A stretch of DNA of 64,000 nt from DASXTC01 sp036505635. Its GTDB lineage: Bacteria; Acidobacteriota; Polarisedimenticolia; JACPZX01; DASXTC01. The stretch is taken from positions 24,294 to 88,293 of the forward strand of contig DASXTC010000069.1 in the NCBI GenBank assembly GCA_036505635.1, in the 5' to 3' direction. Below, one piece after another: positions 15,973-24,739 of the stretch. The first letter of the stretch is position 1. Each line of letters begins with the position of its first letter. A program made the position numbers and the translations under genes. The notes under the pieces were generated by a model. That model was not told where the DNA came from and ran no database searches. It was given only the letters and a program-made list of their open reading frames with translations.

Positions 15973-17159
15973 GCACGCAGCCGGGGAGCGCGACGACGGC
16001 CCCCAGGACCGCGGGCAGCATCGCCGCGGAGTTCGGCGCGGCATGGCGCACGCGGACCACTCGCGGCGAGATCCTCATGGGTGACTTCTACGGAGGCCGG
16101 CCGGTCATCCTCAAGTACATGCCCTGGACCGGCCCGATCCTCGAGGCCGGTTGCGGCCTGGGACGCTACGTCTTCTACCTGAGAAAGCTCGGCTACGACG
16201 CGCGGGGCGTGGAGATCTCCGAGGAGGCGCTGGAAGAGTGCCGCCGCCACGCGTCTCGCACAGGGGAGCCGGAGGACCTGTTCCAATCCGGCGACGTCAG
16301 AGGTCTCGACCCGGAGCGCTTCCCCACCGGTTCGCTGGCGGGCTATCTCTCGTTGGGCGTCGTGGAGCACTTCATCGAGGGGCCCCAGGCGGCGTTCGCC
16401 GAGGCGGGCCGGCTCCTGGCGCCGGGCGGCGTGGCCCTCTTCTGCACGCCGAACCGATGGTCGCTGGAACACCTGGAGGATGTGTCGAGGGGGGCGGCCC
16501 GCAGGACGGTCAGGCGCGCCCTGGCGCCGATGGGTCTGACCCGCCCGCCCGCGCCGCGCTCATTCGATCAGTACTGGTTCGGCGCCGGACAGCTCGCGCG
16601 TTTCGCCCGGGGAGCCGGGTTCACGGTGACCGCGCGGCAGACGCTGGACATCAAGTACGGCGCCCACGAAGTGCTGAAGAATCACGCGGTCGCCCTCACG
16701 CCGCGCGGCCGCTCGCGCCTCTTCCGGGTCCTGGACGCCCTCGAGCGGACCCCCGCGCGCCTGTTCGGCTCGCTGGCGTTCATCGCCGCCATCAAGGAAG
16801 GGCCGGGGCGGCGCTGCTTCTTCTGCGGAGGCGAGCGGGTCCCCGGCGGGCCCCTCACCTGGAGCGTGCCGGTCTGCATGCCCTGTGTGGGATCGCTCCC
16901 GCGCGAGATCCTCTCCCACTACGCGCCAGGGGTTGACGCCCATTTCGCCGCGCGTGAGGAGCCGGGAGGAGCGGGAGCGCCTCTCCACGACCGGGGTCCG
17001 GCCGCGTGCTGGAGGTGCGGCTCGAGCTTCGCGGCCGACCCGGACTTTGGTCTCTTCGGGTTCACGCGGCCCGCGTGCCCCGAGTGCCGGCGCGACCCGC
17101 GCGCGCGTGGGACTCTCGCTCTCCATGGGACGCTCGAACAGTGGAGGCCCCGCGCATGA
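15969..17159 (+). CDS. SAM-dependent methyltransferase with C-terminal zinc-binding extension
   Basis: A 396-residue protein beginning at ATG 15969 (ATGA overlap). Residues about 50-180 are a class I methyltransferase domain with motif I ILEAGCGLGRYVFYL and a later LLAPGGVALFCTPN strand. After about residue 275 comes an extension with two pairs of CxxC motifs (CFFCGG and CMPC, then CWRCGS and CPEC), suggesting two treble-clef or ribbon-like zinc sites. Polysaccharide methyltransferases usually lack this part. It could bind a partner protein, or the gene may be a fusion. The methyl acceptor is unknown, possibly a sugar hydroxyl at a chain end. Confidence 0.85.
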   Translation: MSTQPGSATTAPRTAGSIAAEFGAAWRTRTTRGEILMGDFYGGRPVILKYMPWTGPILEAGCGLGRYVFYLRKLGYDARGVEISEEALEECRRHASRTGEPEDLFQSGDVRGLDPERFPTGSLAGYLSLGVVEHFIEGPQAAFAEAGRLLAPGGVALFCTPNRWSLEHLEDVSRGAARRTVRRALAPMGLTRPPAPRSFDQYWFGAGQLARFARGAGFTVTARQTLDIKYGAHEVLKNHAVALTPRGRSRLFRVLDALERTPARLFGSLAFIAAIKEGPGRRCFFCGGERVPGGPLTWSVPVCMPCVGSLPREILSHYAPGVDAHFAAREEPGGAGAPLHDRGPAACWRCGSSFAADPDFGLFGFTRPACPECRRDPRARGTLALHGTLEQWRPRA

Positions 17160-18289
17160 ATCGCCTCGATCTGGTCGCGCGCCCCTGGAGCTCCCTCGAC
17201 GATGGGAGCCGCTCGGCCTACGCGCGGCTCGTCCAGTCGTGTCCCTGGTCCACCGTGTTCCACACCCCGGAATGGCTCGACGTCCTCGAGGATTCCTTCT
17301 CGCCTCGCGCGAGCTGCCTCATGGCGGCAAGCGGCGCGCGGGTCGTCGGCGCTTTCCCCTTCTTCACGCTGCCCGGGCCGGCGCCGGGCCACACGAACCA
17401 CTCGTGCCTGCGGGATCGGGACATGGTCTACGGCGGGCCGATTGCATCAATGACCTTCCTGCAGGGGGTGGACGAAGGCAGCGTGCTGCACGCGATGATG
17501 GATCGCTTCGAGGCGGGGCCGAGGACGATGGCCTCCTTCGTCCTGCCGCCGCCGGGATTCCCGGACGAGGTGCTTCAGGAGCGCGGATACCGGATGACGC
17601 GGCACCTGACGGCCACGGTCGACATCGCGCGGCCCGCCGAGAGCATCTGGGCCGGTGTCCACTCCAAGACGCGCAACATGATCAGCAAGGCGCGCCGGTG
17701 CGGGCTCACGGTGCGCGAGGCGACCGAGGAGGATCTGCTCGACCTGCCGGCCATGATCGCGGCGCCCTTCCTGCTCGCGGGGAAACGTCCGCCGGATCCG
17801 GTCTACCTGCTCAACGTGGCGCGCCGGCTGCGCCAGGCGGGGCTCGCCCGGATTCTCGTGGCGACGGGCGGGAGCGGCGGCTCGATCGCCGGCGCGATCT
17901 TTCTGCGCCACCGCGATCGCTCCTACTACTGGGCCGGGGGCGCGCTCGACGAAGGATACGAGACGGCGGCCAGTCACCTCGTCCAATGGGAGGGGATTGA
18001 TGCCGCCCGCGCCGACGGGTGCGTCGAGCACGATCTGGTGATGATCAACCCGGTGGCCGCGCCGGGGATCGCCCGATTCAAGCTCCGCTTCGGCGCGCGG
18101 GTCGTCCCGCTCTGGACCGCCTCGCGGCGCGCTATGGCGGGCCGCATCCTGGGACGCACGCTGAGGATGGCGGGCCGGCTCGCTTCGGCCCTGGCCGGTC
18201 CGGCCGCGCAAGAGGATCGCGGCGATGCGATCGAGCGGTCTCCCGCTCCCGTGGGGCCGCGGCCACCGGCCGATGCGCGACGGTCATGA
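17156..18289 (+). CDS. FemAB-like GNAT acyltransferase
   Basis: A 377-residue cytosolic protein starting at ATG 17156, overlapping the previous stop. It has the two-lobe GNAT arrangement of FemAB/BioF2-type proteins: an N-terminal lobe with STVFHTPEWLDVLE and VVGAFPFFTLPG, a middle with SKTRNMISKARRCGLTVREA, and a C-terminal lobe with AGAIFLRHRDRSYYWAGGA and IARFKLRFGA. Family members transfer aminoacyl or acyl groups; those in exopolysaccharide/exosortase loci are a known subgroup. With the ATP-grasp gene at 33165 it hints at amino-acid or acyl decoration of the polymer. Substrate is not visible. Confidence 0.8.
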   Translation: MNRLDLVARPWSSLDDGSRSAYARLVQSCPWSTVFHTPEWLDVLEDSFSPRASCLMAASGARVVGAFPFFTLPGPAPGHTNHSCLRDRDMVYGGPIASMTFLQGVDEGSVLHAMMDRFEAGPRTMASFVLPPPGFPDEVLQERGYRMTRHLTATVDIARPAESIWAGVHSKTRNMISKARRCGLTVREATEEDLLDLPAMIAAPFLLAGKRPPDPVYLLNVARRLRQAGLARILVATGGSGGSIAGAIFLRHRDRSYYWAGGALDEGYETAASHLVQWEGIDAARADGCVEHDLVMINPVAAPGIARFKLRFGARVVPLWTASRRAMAGRILGRTLRMAGRLASALAGPAAQEDRGDAIERSPAPVGPRPPADARRS

Positions 18290-19755
18290 GCGCGGCGCGG
18301 GGGCTCCTTCGCAACTCGGCGGCCCTGGCCGCGGGCAACTTTGCCGCAAGCATGCTCGGGCTCTTCTTCATGGCCGCGTTCGCGCGAAGCCGTGGGCCCG
18401 AGGGACTCGGGGCCTTTCAGTTCGCAGCGGCGGTGGCATCGCTGACGACGCTCGTGGTTGCGCTCGGCCTGGACATCCTTCTGGTCCGGGAGATCGCGCG
18501 CGACCGATCCAGGGCCAATCCGCTCGCAGCCGCGTCGCTGGCGTTCAAAGCCACGCTGGCTCTCCCCGCGCTCGGTCTGATCGCGCTCATCGCGGAGATC
18601 CGCTACGGCGGGCCCCAGGGGCAGGTGCTGCTGGTGGTCACCGCCGCGGCCCTCCTGGACGTCATGACGGCCACGTTCACCTCGGTGTTCCGCGCCTTCG
18701 AGAGGATGGAGTACGAGGCGGCGGTGATGATCGGAGGGTCGGTGGCCTCGGCCATCGCAGGCGCCTCGGCGCTGGCGGCCGGATGGGACCTCGTGTCGGT
18801 CGTCTCCTGCTGGGCGCTCGGCTCGGTCGTCAAGGCGGCCGCGGCCTATGCGTTCGCGCGGGGCCGGTTCGTGACCGGCCCGCTGGTCTCTTCCCGCGCG
18901 GCCGTGGCCTCGCTGGCCGGCCCTTCGCTGGCCTGCGGGGCCCTGGCCGTGATCGGCGCGATTTATTCCAACGCGGACATCGTCATGTTGCAGGAGATGG
19001 CCTCCCAGAGGGAGGTCGGCTGGTACACGGCCGCCACGAAGCTGATCTCGGTCGTGCTCTACGTTCCCTCACTCCTGATGGCGAGCCTTTTCCCGCTCCT
19101 GTCGCGCCAGGGCTCGGCCCTCGACAAGACGGCGGCCGCGGCCTCCTACGACCAGGCCTTCTACGCGCTCCTCTGCATGGGGCTGCCGGCGGGCGTGGGC
19201 GCCGCGCTCGTGGCGGGCCCGTTCGTGCGCCTCGTCTACGGTGAAGGCTTCGAGATGTCGGCCACCGCGCTCGTGCTCCTGTCTCCCTACTTGGGGTGGT
19301 TCTTCATCAACCTGGTCAATGGCACGGCCATGATGGCGCTGGGGCGGCAGAGGTTCCTGGCCGTCGGCACCGGGCTGGCCACGGCGTTCAACGTGGCCGG
19401 CAACTACCTGGCGATCCCGCGCTTCGGGATGGCGGGCGCCTGCTTCACGACCGTCGTGGCCTCGGGGGCCGGCGCGGTCCTCTACACCATCGTCTGCCAT
19501 CGCGATCTCAGGCTGCCGTTTCGCTGGAGCCTCCTGCTTCGCGCCGCGGCCAGCGCGGCGGTAATGGGGGCCAGTGTGAGCGCCCTCTCCTCGTTCGGCC
19601 TGCACGTGCTCCTCGTGATTCCGGCGGGCGCCGCCATCTACGTCGCAGGCCTGAGGGCGACCGGCGTCCTCCGGTTTCCGGCGGCGTCGGGCCACCGCTT
19701 TCCGGCCGCCGCCGGCGCGCCCGTCTCCGCGGAGGGGTCATGGACCCGGACGTGA
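18286..19755 (+). CDS. Wzx-type flippase (MATE/MOP superfamily)
   Basis: A 489-residue membrane protein starting at ATG 18286 (ATGA overlap), with about fourteen hydrophobic helices. The N-terminus (LLRNSAALAAGNFAASML) and the repeated pattern of helices match polysaccharide-synthesis flippases of the MOP superfamily. Such proteins move undecaprenyl-linked repeat units across the inner membrane, which, with wza, wzc and the Wzy-like proteins, makes this a Wzx/Wzy-dependent pathway. It overlaps the next glycosyltransferase by 16 bases. Confidence 0.9.
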   Translation: MSAARGLLRNSAALAAGNFAASMLGLFFMAAFARSRGPEGLGAFQFAAAVASLTTLVVALGLDILLVREIARDRSRANPLAAASLAFKATLALPALGLIALIAEIRYGGPQGQVLLVVTAAALLDVMTATFTSVFRAFERMEYEAAVMIGGSVASAIAGASALAAGWDLVSVVSCWALGSVVKAAAAYAFARGRFVTGPLVSSRAAVASLAGPSLACGALAVIGAIYSNADIVMLQEMASQREVGWYTAATKLISVVLYVPSLLMASLFPLLSRQGSALDKTAAAASYDQAFYALLCMGLPAGVGAALVAGPFVRLVYGEGFEMSATALVLLSPYLGWFFINLVNGTAMMALGRQRFLAVGTGLATAFNVAGNYLAIPRFGMAGACFTTVVASGAGAVLYTIVCHRDLRLPFRWSLLLRAAASAAVMGASVSALSSFGLHVLLVIPAGAAIYVAGLRATGVLRFPAASGHRFPAAAGAPVSAEGSWTRT

Positions 19756-20660
19756 TGGAGGGGCGGCGCCGCCCCGACCTGTCGGTGACGATCGCCAGCT
19801 TCAACACATGCGCGGTGCTCGACAGGTGCATCGCCTCACTGCACGCGCACCGGGGCTCGCTCGACATGGAGGTCATCGTCGTGGACAACGGCTCGAGCGA
19901 TGATTCGGCGCGGATGGTGGCCGGCAGATGGCCCGGAGTCAGGTTGATCGTCAACGACCGTAACCGATATCTCACCGGCGCTCAGAATCAGGCGATCGCG
20001 GCCGCCGGCGGCCGTTACCTCCTGATCCTGAACTCGGACATGGAGGTCGTGGACGGCACGCTTCCCTCGATGGTCGAGTGGATGGACGCGCACCCTCTGA
20101 CCGGAGCCGCCTCCTGCGTGGAGGTGCTGCACGGCCGGCCCAAGGCGCCCCTGCTCTTCCAGACTCCGCGCGAGGCGATCCTCAGACGCACCTGGCTGCG
20201 CCGCCTCAGCCCGTCCCGACCGGACCATTTCGTCAATCCCGCCCACGAGTCGGGCCAGGTGGAGGCCGAGGTGATCAGCGACGCCTTCATGGTGGTCCGC
20301 CGCGAGGCCCTCCTGGGAATCGGCGGCTTCGATGAGAGCCTCAAGCTCTACTACACGGAGGACGATATATGCATGCGGCTTCATCGCGCCGGCTGGCAGG
20401 TGCACTTCGTGGCGTCGGCGACGGTGATCCACATTGGCGACGGATCGCACAGCGTCAACACGGTCGGCCGGCTGAGGATCCTGTGGATTAACTACCGCGA
20501 CACCTGGCGCTACTTCCACAAGCACTTCGGCCCGGCCGCCGGCCTGGTCGTTTACGCGGTCTTCCTGGCGCAGTTCGCCCTGCATGACGCGCCGCGGGCG
20601 CTGAAGAAGCGCATGTCCGGCCTCCTGCGGAATCGCCCGAAGCCCCGTGAGGTCTCCTGA
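19740..20660 (+). CDS. Glycosyltransferase family 2
   Basis: A 306-residue GT-A glycosyltransferase. ATG 19740 is preceded by GGAGGGG (19731) within the end of the flippase gene. It opens with SVTIASFNTCAVLDRCI and VIVVDNGSSDDSA, has the metal-binding NSDMEV motif in place of DXD, and YYTEDDICMRLHRAGW near the catalytic base. This is the inverting, rhamnosyltransferase-like branch. The C-terminus carries amphipathic/hydrophobic residues (LVVYAVFLAQFAL) suggesting membrane association. The donor sugar is unknown. Confidence 0.9.
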   Translation: MDPDVMEGRRRPDLSVTIASFNTCAVLDRCIASLHAHRGSLDMEVIVVDNGSSDDSARMVAGRWPGVRLIVNDRNRYLTGAQNQAIAAAGGRYLLILNSDMEVVDGTLPSMVEWMDAHPLTGAASCVEVLHGRPKAPLLFQTPREAILRRTWLRRLSPSRPDHFVNPAHESGQVEAEVISDAFMVVRREALLGIGGFDESLKLYYTEDDICMRLHRAGWQVHFVASATVIHIGDGSHSVNTVGRLRILWINYRDTWRYFHKHFGPAAGLVVYAVFLAQFALHDAPRALKKRMSGLLRNRPKPREVS

Positions 20661-21655
20661 TGCGCGCGACGATCGAGATCGCCCTCACCTTCGACGTCGA
20701 GTTCAACAAGCCCTCGATCATCGAGGCGACGGGAAGCCTTTACTCGGGGCTCGACAGGATGCCCGGCGTGCTCGAGAGGCTCGCGCGCCGCGGAGTGCCC
20801 GGGACCTGGTACGTGGCACACGACGTGGACGAGGAGAACCAGATCGCGCGGCGCTTCCCCGGCCTCGTGGACTCCATGGCGCGGCAGGGGGAGATCGGTT
20901 GCCACTTCCACTTCCACCAGAACAGGAGGGTCCGCACCGACGAGGCGTTCCAGCGGGCCGGGATCGGCGAGGCGACCCGGTACCTGAGATCGCTCGGCCA
21001 CCCCGTGACCTCCTTTCGCGGGGGAAACGGCTTTCTGGACGCGACCACCCTGAGGGTGATCGAGGATCTCGGCTTCACCACTGACAGCTCGGTGGTTCCG
21101 GGGCTCCGGGAGGTGTCGCCGGAGGGGCTCGTCACCGACCACACCGCGCGGCGCTCCTGCGAGCCCTACTTTCCGCTCGCGGGGGACCCATGGACCGCCG
21201 GCGGGGAGGGCCCGCTCGAGATCCCCGTCGCCACCGACACGCTCTTTGATCTGAGAACTCCGGTCGTGAGCGTCCTGATCAACCGGGTGATCGGGATCGG
21301 CAACCTCGTGCTTCGCGATCCGGAAGGGGCCGCGCGGAGGATCGAGGCGATCCGGGCGAGGTCCGCGGGGGGCGCGATCGTCCTGGCGCTCTCGGCTCAT
21401 CCGTACGACTTTCTCGATGGTCCGCTCGCGGCGGGCCTCAAGCTGGAGCATCTGGATCGGTTCATCGGGCGGATGCAGGAGGTTCCGGACACGGTCTTCA
21501 CGACCGCGAGCGGTATCCGGGATCGATGGACGGCACGCCCGTGGCCGGCGGCGCGTCCGGCCCGGCGCAGTCTCATACAGGTGACCACCTCCGATCTTCG
21601 CCGGATGCGCAACGGAGTCAGACGGGCGCTGCGGGCGGGCCGATGGATCGCGTGA
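20660..21655 (+). CDS. Polysaccharide deacetylase family protein, second copy
   Basis: A 331-residue protein; ATG 20660 shares a base with the previous stop (TGATG). The NodB-like fold is seen in LTFDVEFN (catalytic/metal Asp), GEIGCHFHFH (metal His cluster), TSFRGGNGFL (the Arg-x-x-x-Gly region) and LALSAHPYDFLDG (C-terminal His). It probably removes N-acetyl groups from the repeat unit or polymer. It is not closely similar to the copy at 11476, and the two may act at different steps. Confidence 0.85.
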   Translation: MRATIEIALTFDVEFNKPSIIEATGSLYSGLDRMPGVLERLARRGVPGTWYVAHDVDEENQIARRFPGLVDSMARQGEIGCHFHFHQNRRVRTDEAFQRAGIGEATRYLRSLGHPVTSFRGGNGFLDATTLRVIEDLGFTTDSSVVPGLREVSPEGLVTDHTARRSCEPYFPLAGDPWTAGGEGPLEIPVATDTLFDLRTPVVSVLINRVIGIGNLVLRDPEGAARRIEAIRARSAGGAIVLALSAHPYDFLDGPLAAGLKLEHLDRFIGRMQEVPDTVFTTASGIRDRWTARPWPAARPARRSLIQVTTSDLRRMRNGVRRALRAGRWIA

Positions 21656-22539
21656 TGGGCGCCCCCGCGCGTCGTCCGGATCCGGAGCGCGACCTGATCG
21701 AGCGCAGGCTCCTCTCGTCGCTCTACCTTCGCGGGGCGGTTCCCCTGCGCCGTCTCGAGCGGCTGTCGGCGGGACGCGGCGGCGCGACCGACCTGGACGA
21801 CGCACTCGCGAGACTTCGTCGCGAGGGGATGGTGGCGCGACAGGGGGGCCGGGTCCGTCTCACGCCGCTGGGGGAAAAGGTCGCCTATCGCTTCGCCTGC
21901 CAGGAGGCCCGCCCCCTCGCCGCGCTTCTGGACGACGTCGGGGAGGAGCTCCCTTCCTCGGGCCGCATGCTGGACCTTGGGTGCGGGCCGGGAGGCTATC
22001 TGGCGGAGGCGGCCGCCCGCGGCCCGGTCGCGGCGTTCGGGCTCGATCGCGATCCGGAGGCGCTCTCGATCGCGGCGGCCTCGCTTCGCGAGGAGGGGCT
22101 GGTAGCGCCCCTGGTGCGCGCCGAAGCCGAGCGGCTTCCCTTCGCCGCGGGTGTCTTCGACTCCGTCCTCTGCGTGGTCGTCCTTCCCTATGTGCGCGAG
22201 GAGCGCGTGCTGCGGGAAGCGGCGCGTGTCCTGCGGCCTGGGGGCAGGTTGATCGTCTCGGGGCACGGGCCGGGCTACTACGCGCGCCTCGCGGCAGGTC
22301 GCGGCATGACGTGGCGCAGGCGTCTCTTCGGGTTGATCTCGATCGCGGGCACGCTGAGCCATCGGGCCTTCGGGCTGAGGCTGCCGGGGGCGCGGTACCA
22401 GAGGACGCGCGGCATCGCGTCGACCCTGGCTTCGTGCGGCGTCCGGGTGACCGGGCAGCACCGGCGCGGCCGCTTCTGCGGGCTCGCCGAGAGGGTTCGC
22501 CTCGTCGCGGTCAAGGGCGGGGAGGGAGGCGCGGCGTGA
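21655..22539 (+). CDS. SAM-dependent methyltransferase with N-terminal winged-helix-like part
   Basis: A 294-residue protein. The start is placed at ATG 21655, which overlaps the preceding stop (TGATG); GTG 21652 and ATG 21643 are in-frame alternatives. Residues about 15-75 (LIERRLLSSLYLRGAVPLRR to MVARQGGRVRLTPLGEKVA) look like a winged-helix fold. The class I methyltransferase core follows, with MLDLGCGPGGYLAEAA, FDSVLCVVVLPYV and VLRPGGRLIVSGHG. The fused winged helix is unusual for a sugar methyltransferase and may be structural or regulatory. The acceptor is unknown. Confidence 0.82.
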   Translation: MGAPARRPDPERDLIERRLLSSLYLRGAVPLRRLERLSAGRGGATDLDDALARLRREGMVARQGGRVRLTPLGEKVAYRFACQEARPLAALLDDVGEELPSSGRMLDLGCGPGGYLAEAAARGPVAAFGLDRDPEALSIAAASLREEGLVAPLVRAEAERLPFAAGVFDSVLCVVVLPYVREERVLREAARVLRPGGRLIVSGHGPGYYARLAAGRGMTWRRRLFGLISIAGTLSHRAFGLRLPGARYQRTRGIASTLASCGVRVTGQHRRGRFCGLAERVRLVAVKGGEGGAA

Positions 22540-23741
22540 GAATCCTGCAGGTGGCCAAGAGCAGCCTGGCACCGGCCGGCCATAGCCACACCGTGCATCA
22601 CCTGTCGGACGCCCTGGCGCGGCGTGGGCACGAGGTGACGGTGCTGGCGTTGCGCCCGCATCCGCGCGATCGGATGAGCCTGCTGGCGACGCAGCGTTTC
22701 GCGTACCACCCGGAGCTCGTGAGGATGCCACGCACGCGCGGGTACCTCCACGACGCCATCTTCACCTGGGCGATCCGCAGACTGGCCGCCTCGGGGCGCT
22801 TCGACCTCGTGCACGCGCACATGCTCTTCCCCGAAGGGCATTGCGCTCTGCGGGCGCTGCGAGGCCGCCGCAGGCTCGAAGTCCCGCTCGTGGTCACCGG
22901 TCATGGAGAGGACATCCAGGTCGATCCGGCCTGCGGCTACGGAGTCCGGCTCGATCGCCGCATCGACCGGAAGGTCCGCCGGGTGCTCGCGTCGGCCGAC
23001 GCCCTCATCGCCATCGGCGAGGCGATGAAGCTCGAGATGGTGGCCGCCGGGGCGGACCCCTCGCGCGCCACGGTCATCCGCACCGGCTTCAACGTCGCCG
23101 GCGAGAACGGGACCGTCGCGGAACGGCTCCCCGCGGCGGCGAGGGAGCCCGGATACCTCCTTTCGGTGGGGAGGCTCGTAAGAAAGAAGGGACATGACCT
23201 GCTCCTGCGCGCGATGCGGCGCGTCGTGGACAGGCACCCGGTCGCGCGGCTGGTGATTGCCGGCGAAGGACCGGAGCGGGGGGCCCTCGAGAGACTGGCC
23301 GGAGCTCTTCGTCTGACCCCTCACGTCGAGTTCGCGGGGTTCGTCACGGGCGTCGCGCTCGCCTCGCTCTACGCGAGGGGGTCGTTGTTCGTCTGTCCTT
23401 CGAGGTGGGAGCCGCTCGGCCTGGTGAATCTGGAGGCGATGGCCAGCGGCCTTCCCGTCGCGGCGTTCCGGATCGACGGGATCCCCGAGATCGTGAAGGA
23501 GGGGGAGAGCGGGCTGCTGGCTAATCCTGAGGATGAAGAGGATCTGGCCGCGGCGATCCTGCGCCTGATGGAGGATGGCCCGCTGCGAGAGAGGATGTCC
23601 CTCGCGGCGCGCGAGGCGGCGCGTCCCTACGAATGGGAGGCGGTGGCCGGCAGACACGAGGATCTCTACGCGCGGATCCTCGGATCCGCGGGACGGGGTG
23701 AGGCGCGGCGAAGTGGGGAAGAACCCGTGAGGGTGGCATGA
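22536..23741 (+). CDS. Glycosyltransferase family 4
   Basis: A 401-residue GT-B enzyme starting at GTG 22536 (GTGA overlap). The N-terminal domain opens with RILQVAKSSLAPAGHSHTVH and has FDLVHAHMLFPEG. The donor domain has LLSVGRLVRKKGHDLL, LVIAGEGPERGALE and the EX7E-type SRWEPLGLVNLEAMASG. It would transfer one sugar to the lipid-linked intermediate. The C-terminal tail is Arg/Glu-rich. Confidence 0.92.
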   Translation: MRILQVAKSSLAPAGHSHTVHHLSDALARRGHEVTVLALRPHPRDRMSLLATQRFAYHPELVRMPRTRGYLHDAIFTWAIRRLAASGRFDLVHAHMLFPEGHCALRALRGRRRLEVPLVVTGHGEDIQVDPACGYGVRLDRRIDRKVRRVLASADALIAIGEAMKLEMVAAGADPSRATVIRTGFNVAGENGTVAERLPAAAREPGYLLSVGRLVRKKGHDLLLRAMRRVVDRHPVARLVIAGEGPERGALERLAGALRLTPHVEFAGFVTGVALASLYARGSLFVCPSRWEPLGLVNLEAMASGLPVAAFRIDGIPEIVKEGESGLLANPEDEEDLAAAILRLMEDGPLRERMSLAAREAARPYEWEAVAGRHEDLYARILGSAGRGEARRSGEEPVRVA

Positions 23742-24739
23742 CTCTGACTCGAAGGGTCGATGATCGGAAGCTCGGCCGTCTGGTGAGGCTCGGTGCCGAG
23801 GAGGCGCGGCGCAGCGGCGAGGGGGAGGCGATCTCGAGGTGGGTCACCGCGGACGAGAACCCGATCTACCTGAGGCGCCTGGTCTACCACGTGTCCGGCC
23901 TGCTCTCTCTCAATGGACCGCCCCGGCATGGCTTCGCGCTCCTCGACGCTGGCGGTGGCTCGGGGCTCCTCTCGGTGATCGCCTGCCTCATGGGGGCCTC
24001 GCGGGGGATCGTGATCGACACGAACCGCCATCTCATGGACTTCCTGCTCGCCGTGGCGCCGCGGCTCGCTCCCGACGTCAGGGTCGAGGGGTACCTCCGG
24101 GACGTGGCGAGCACCGGTCTGCCCGACGCGTCGGTGGACGTCGTCCTGTGCAACGAGGCCCTTTCGCACATGCTGGATGTCGAGAGGTTCCTCGACGAAG
24201 CCGGCAGGGTCCTGCGGCCGGGGGGGCGCCTCGTGATCTCGGACAGCAACAATGAGACTAACCCGAGGGTCCGCCGCGATCGGATCAAGGAGTGGGAGCG
24301 GTTCGAGCGGCCGGCGCGCGAGGGGTGCGAGGCGGGGGAGCTGTTCATAAAGCGGCGCGATCTGATCGAGGCCAGATTTCCAGGGATCGGCGCGGAGACC
24401 GCCTGCGAGATCGCCACCGCGACCTTCGGCATGACGGGGGAACAGGTGATGGAGGCCGCGTCCCTCTGGTTGAGAGGAGACAGGAGGGAGGTATCCCGCT
24501 ACGACGGCACGAGGTGTCCCATCGATCCGATCAGCAACCAGTGCGCCGACCGGCTCTTCAGGCCGTACGAGCTGGGCCGCCGCCTGAACCGGCACGGGAT
24601 GCGGGCGAGCGTCCGAGCGCACTTCGCCACCGTGCCTCCCTACAGGGCTCTCAACGGCCTGTGGGGGGCCATGAGCCCCTTGACGCTCCACCTCAGCAGG
24701 GCCTTCCGGATCGTGGCGGTGAAGGAGATGAGCGCGTGA
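23738..24739 (+). CDS. SAM-dependent methyltransferase
   Basis: A 333-residue class I methyltransferase starting at ATG 23738 (ATGA overlap). The SAM site is LLDAGGGSGLLSVIAC, followed by VDVVLCNEALSHMLD and VLRPGGRLVISDSNN. The long C-terminal part (from about residue 180) has no recognised domain. It is the third methyltransferase of the operon, so the polymer is probably methylated at several positions or at the chain end. Acceptor unknown. Confidence 0.85.
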   Translation: MTLTRRVDDRKLGRLVRLGAEEARRSGEGEAISRWVTADENPIYLRRLVYHVSGLLSLNGPPRHGFALLDAGGGSGLLSVIACLMGASRGIVIDTNRHLMDFLLAVAPRLAPDVRVEGYLRDVASTGLPDASVDVVLCNEALSHMLDVERFLDEAGRVLRPGGRLVISDSNNETNPRVRRDRIKEWERFERPAREGCEAGELFIKRRDLIEARFPGIGAETACEIATATFGMTGEQVMEAASLWLRGDRREVSRYDGTRCPIDPISNQCADRLFRPYELGRRLNRHGMRASVRAHFATVPPYRALNGLWGAMSPLTLHLSRAFRIVAVKEMSA

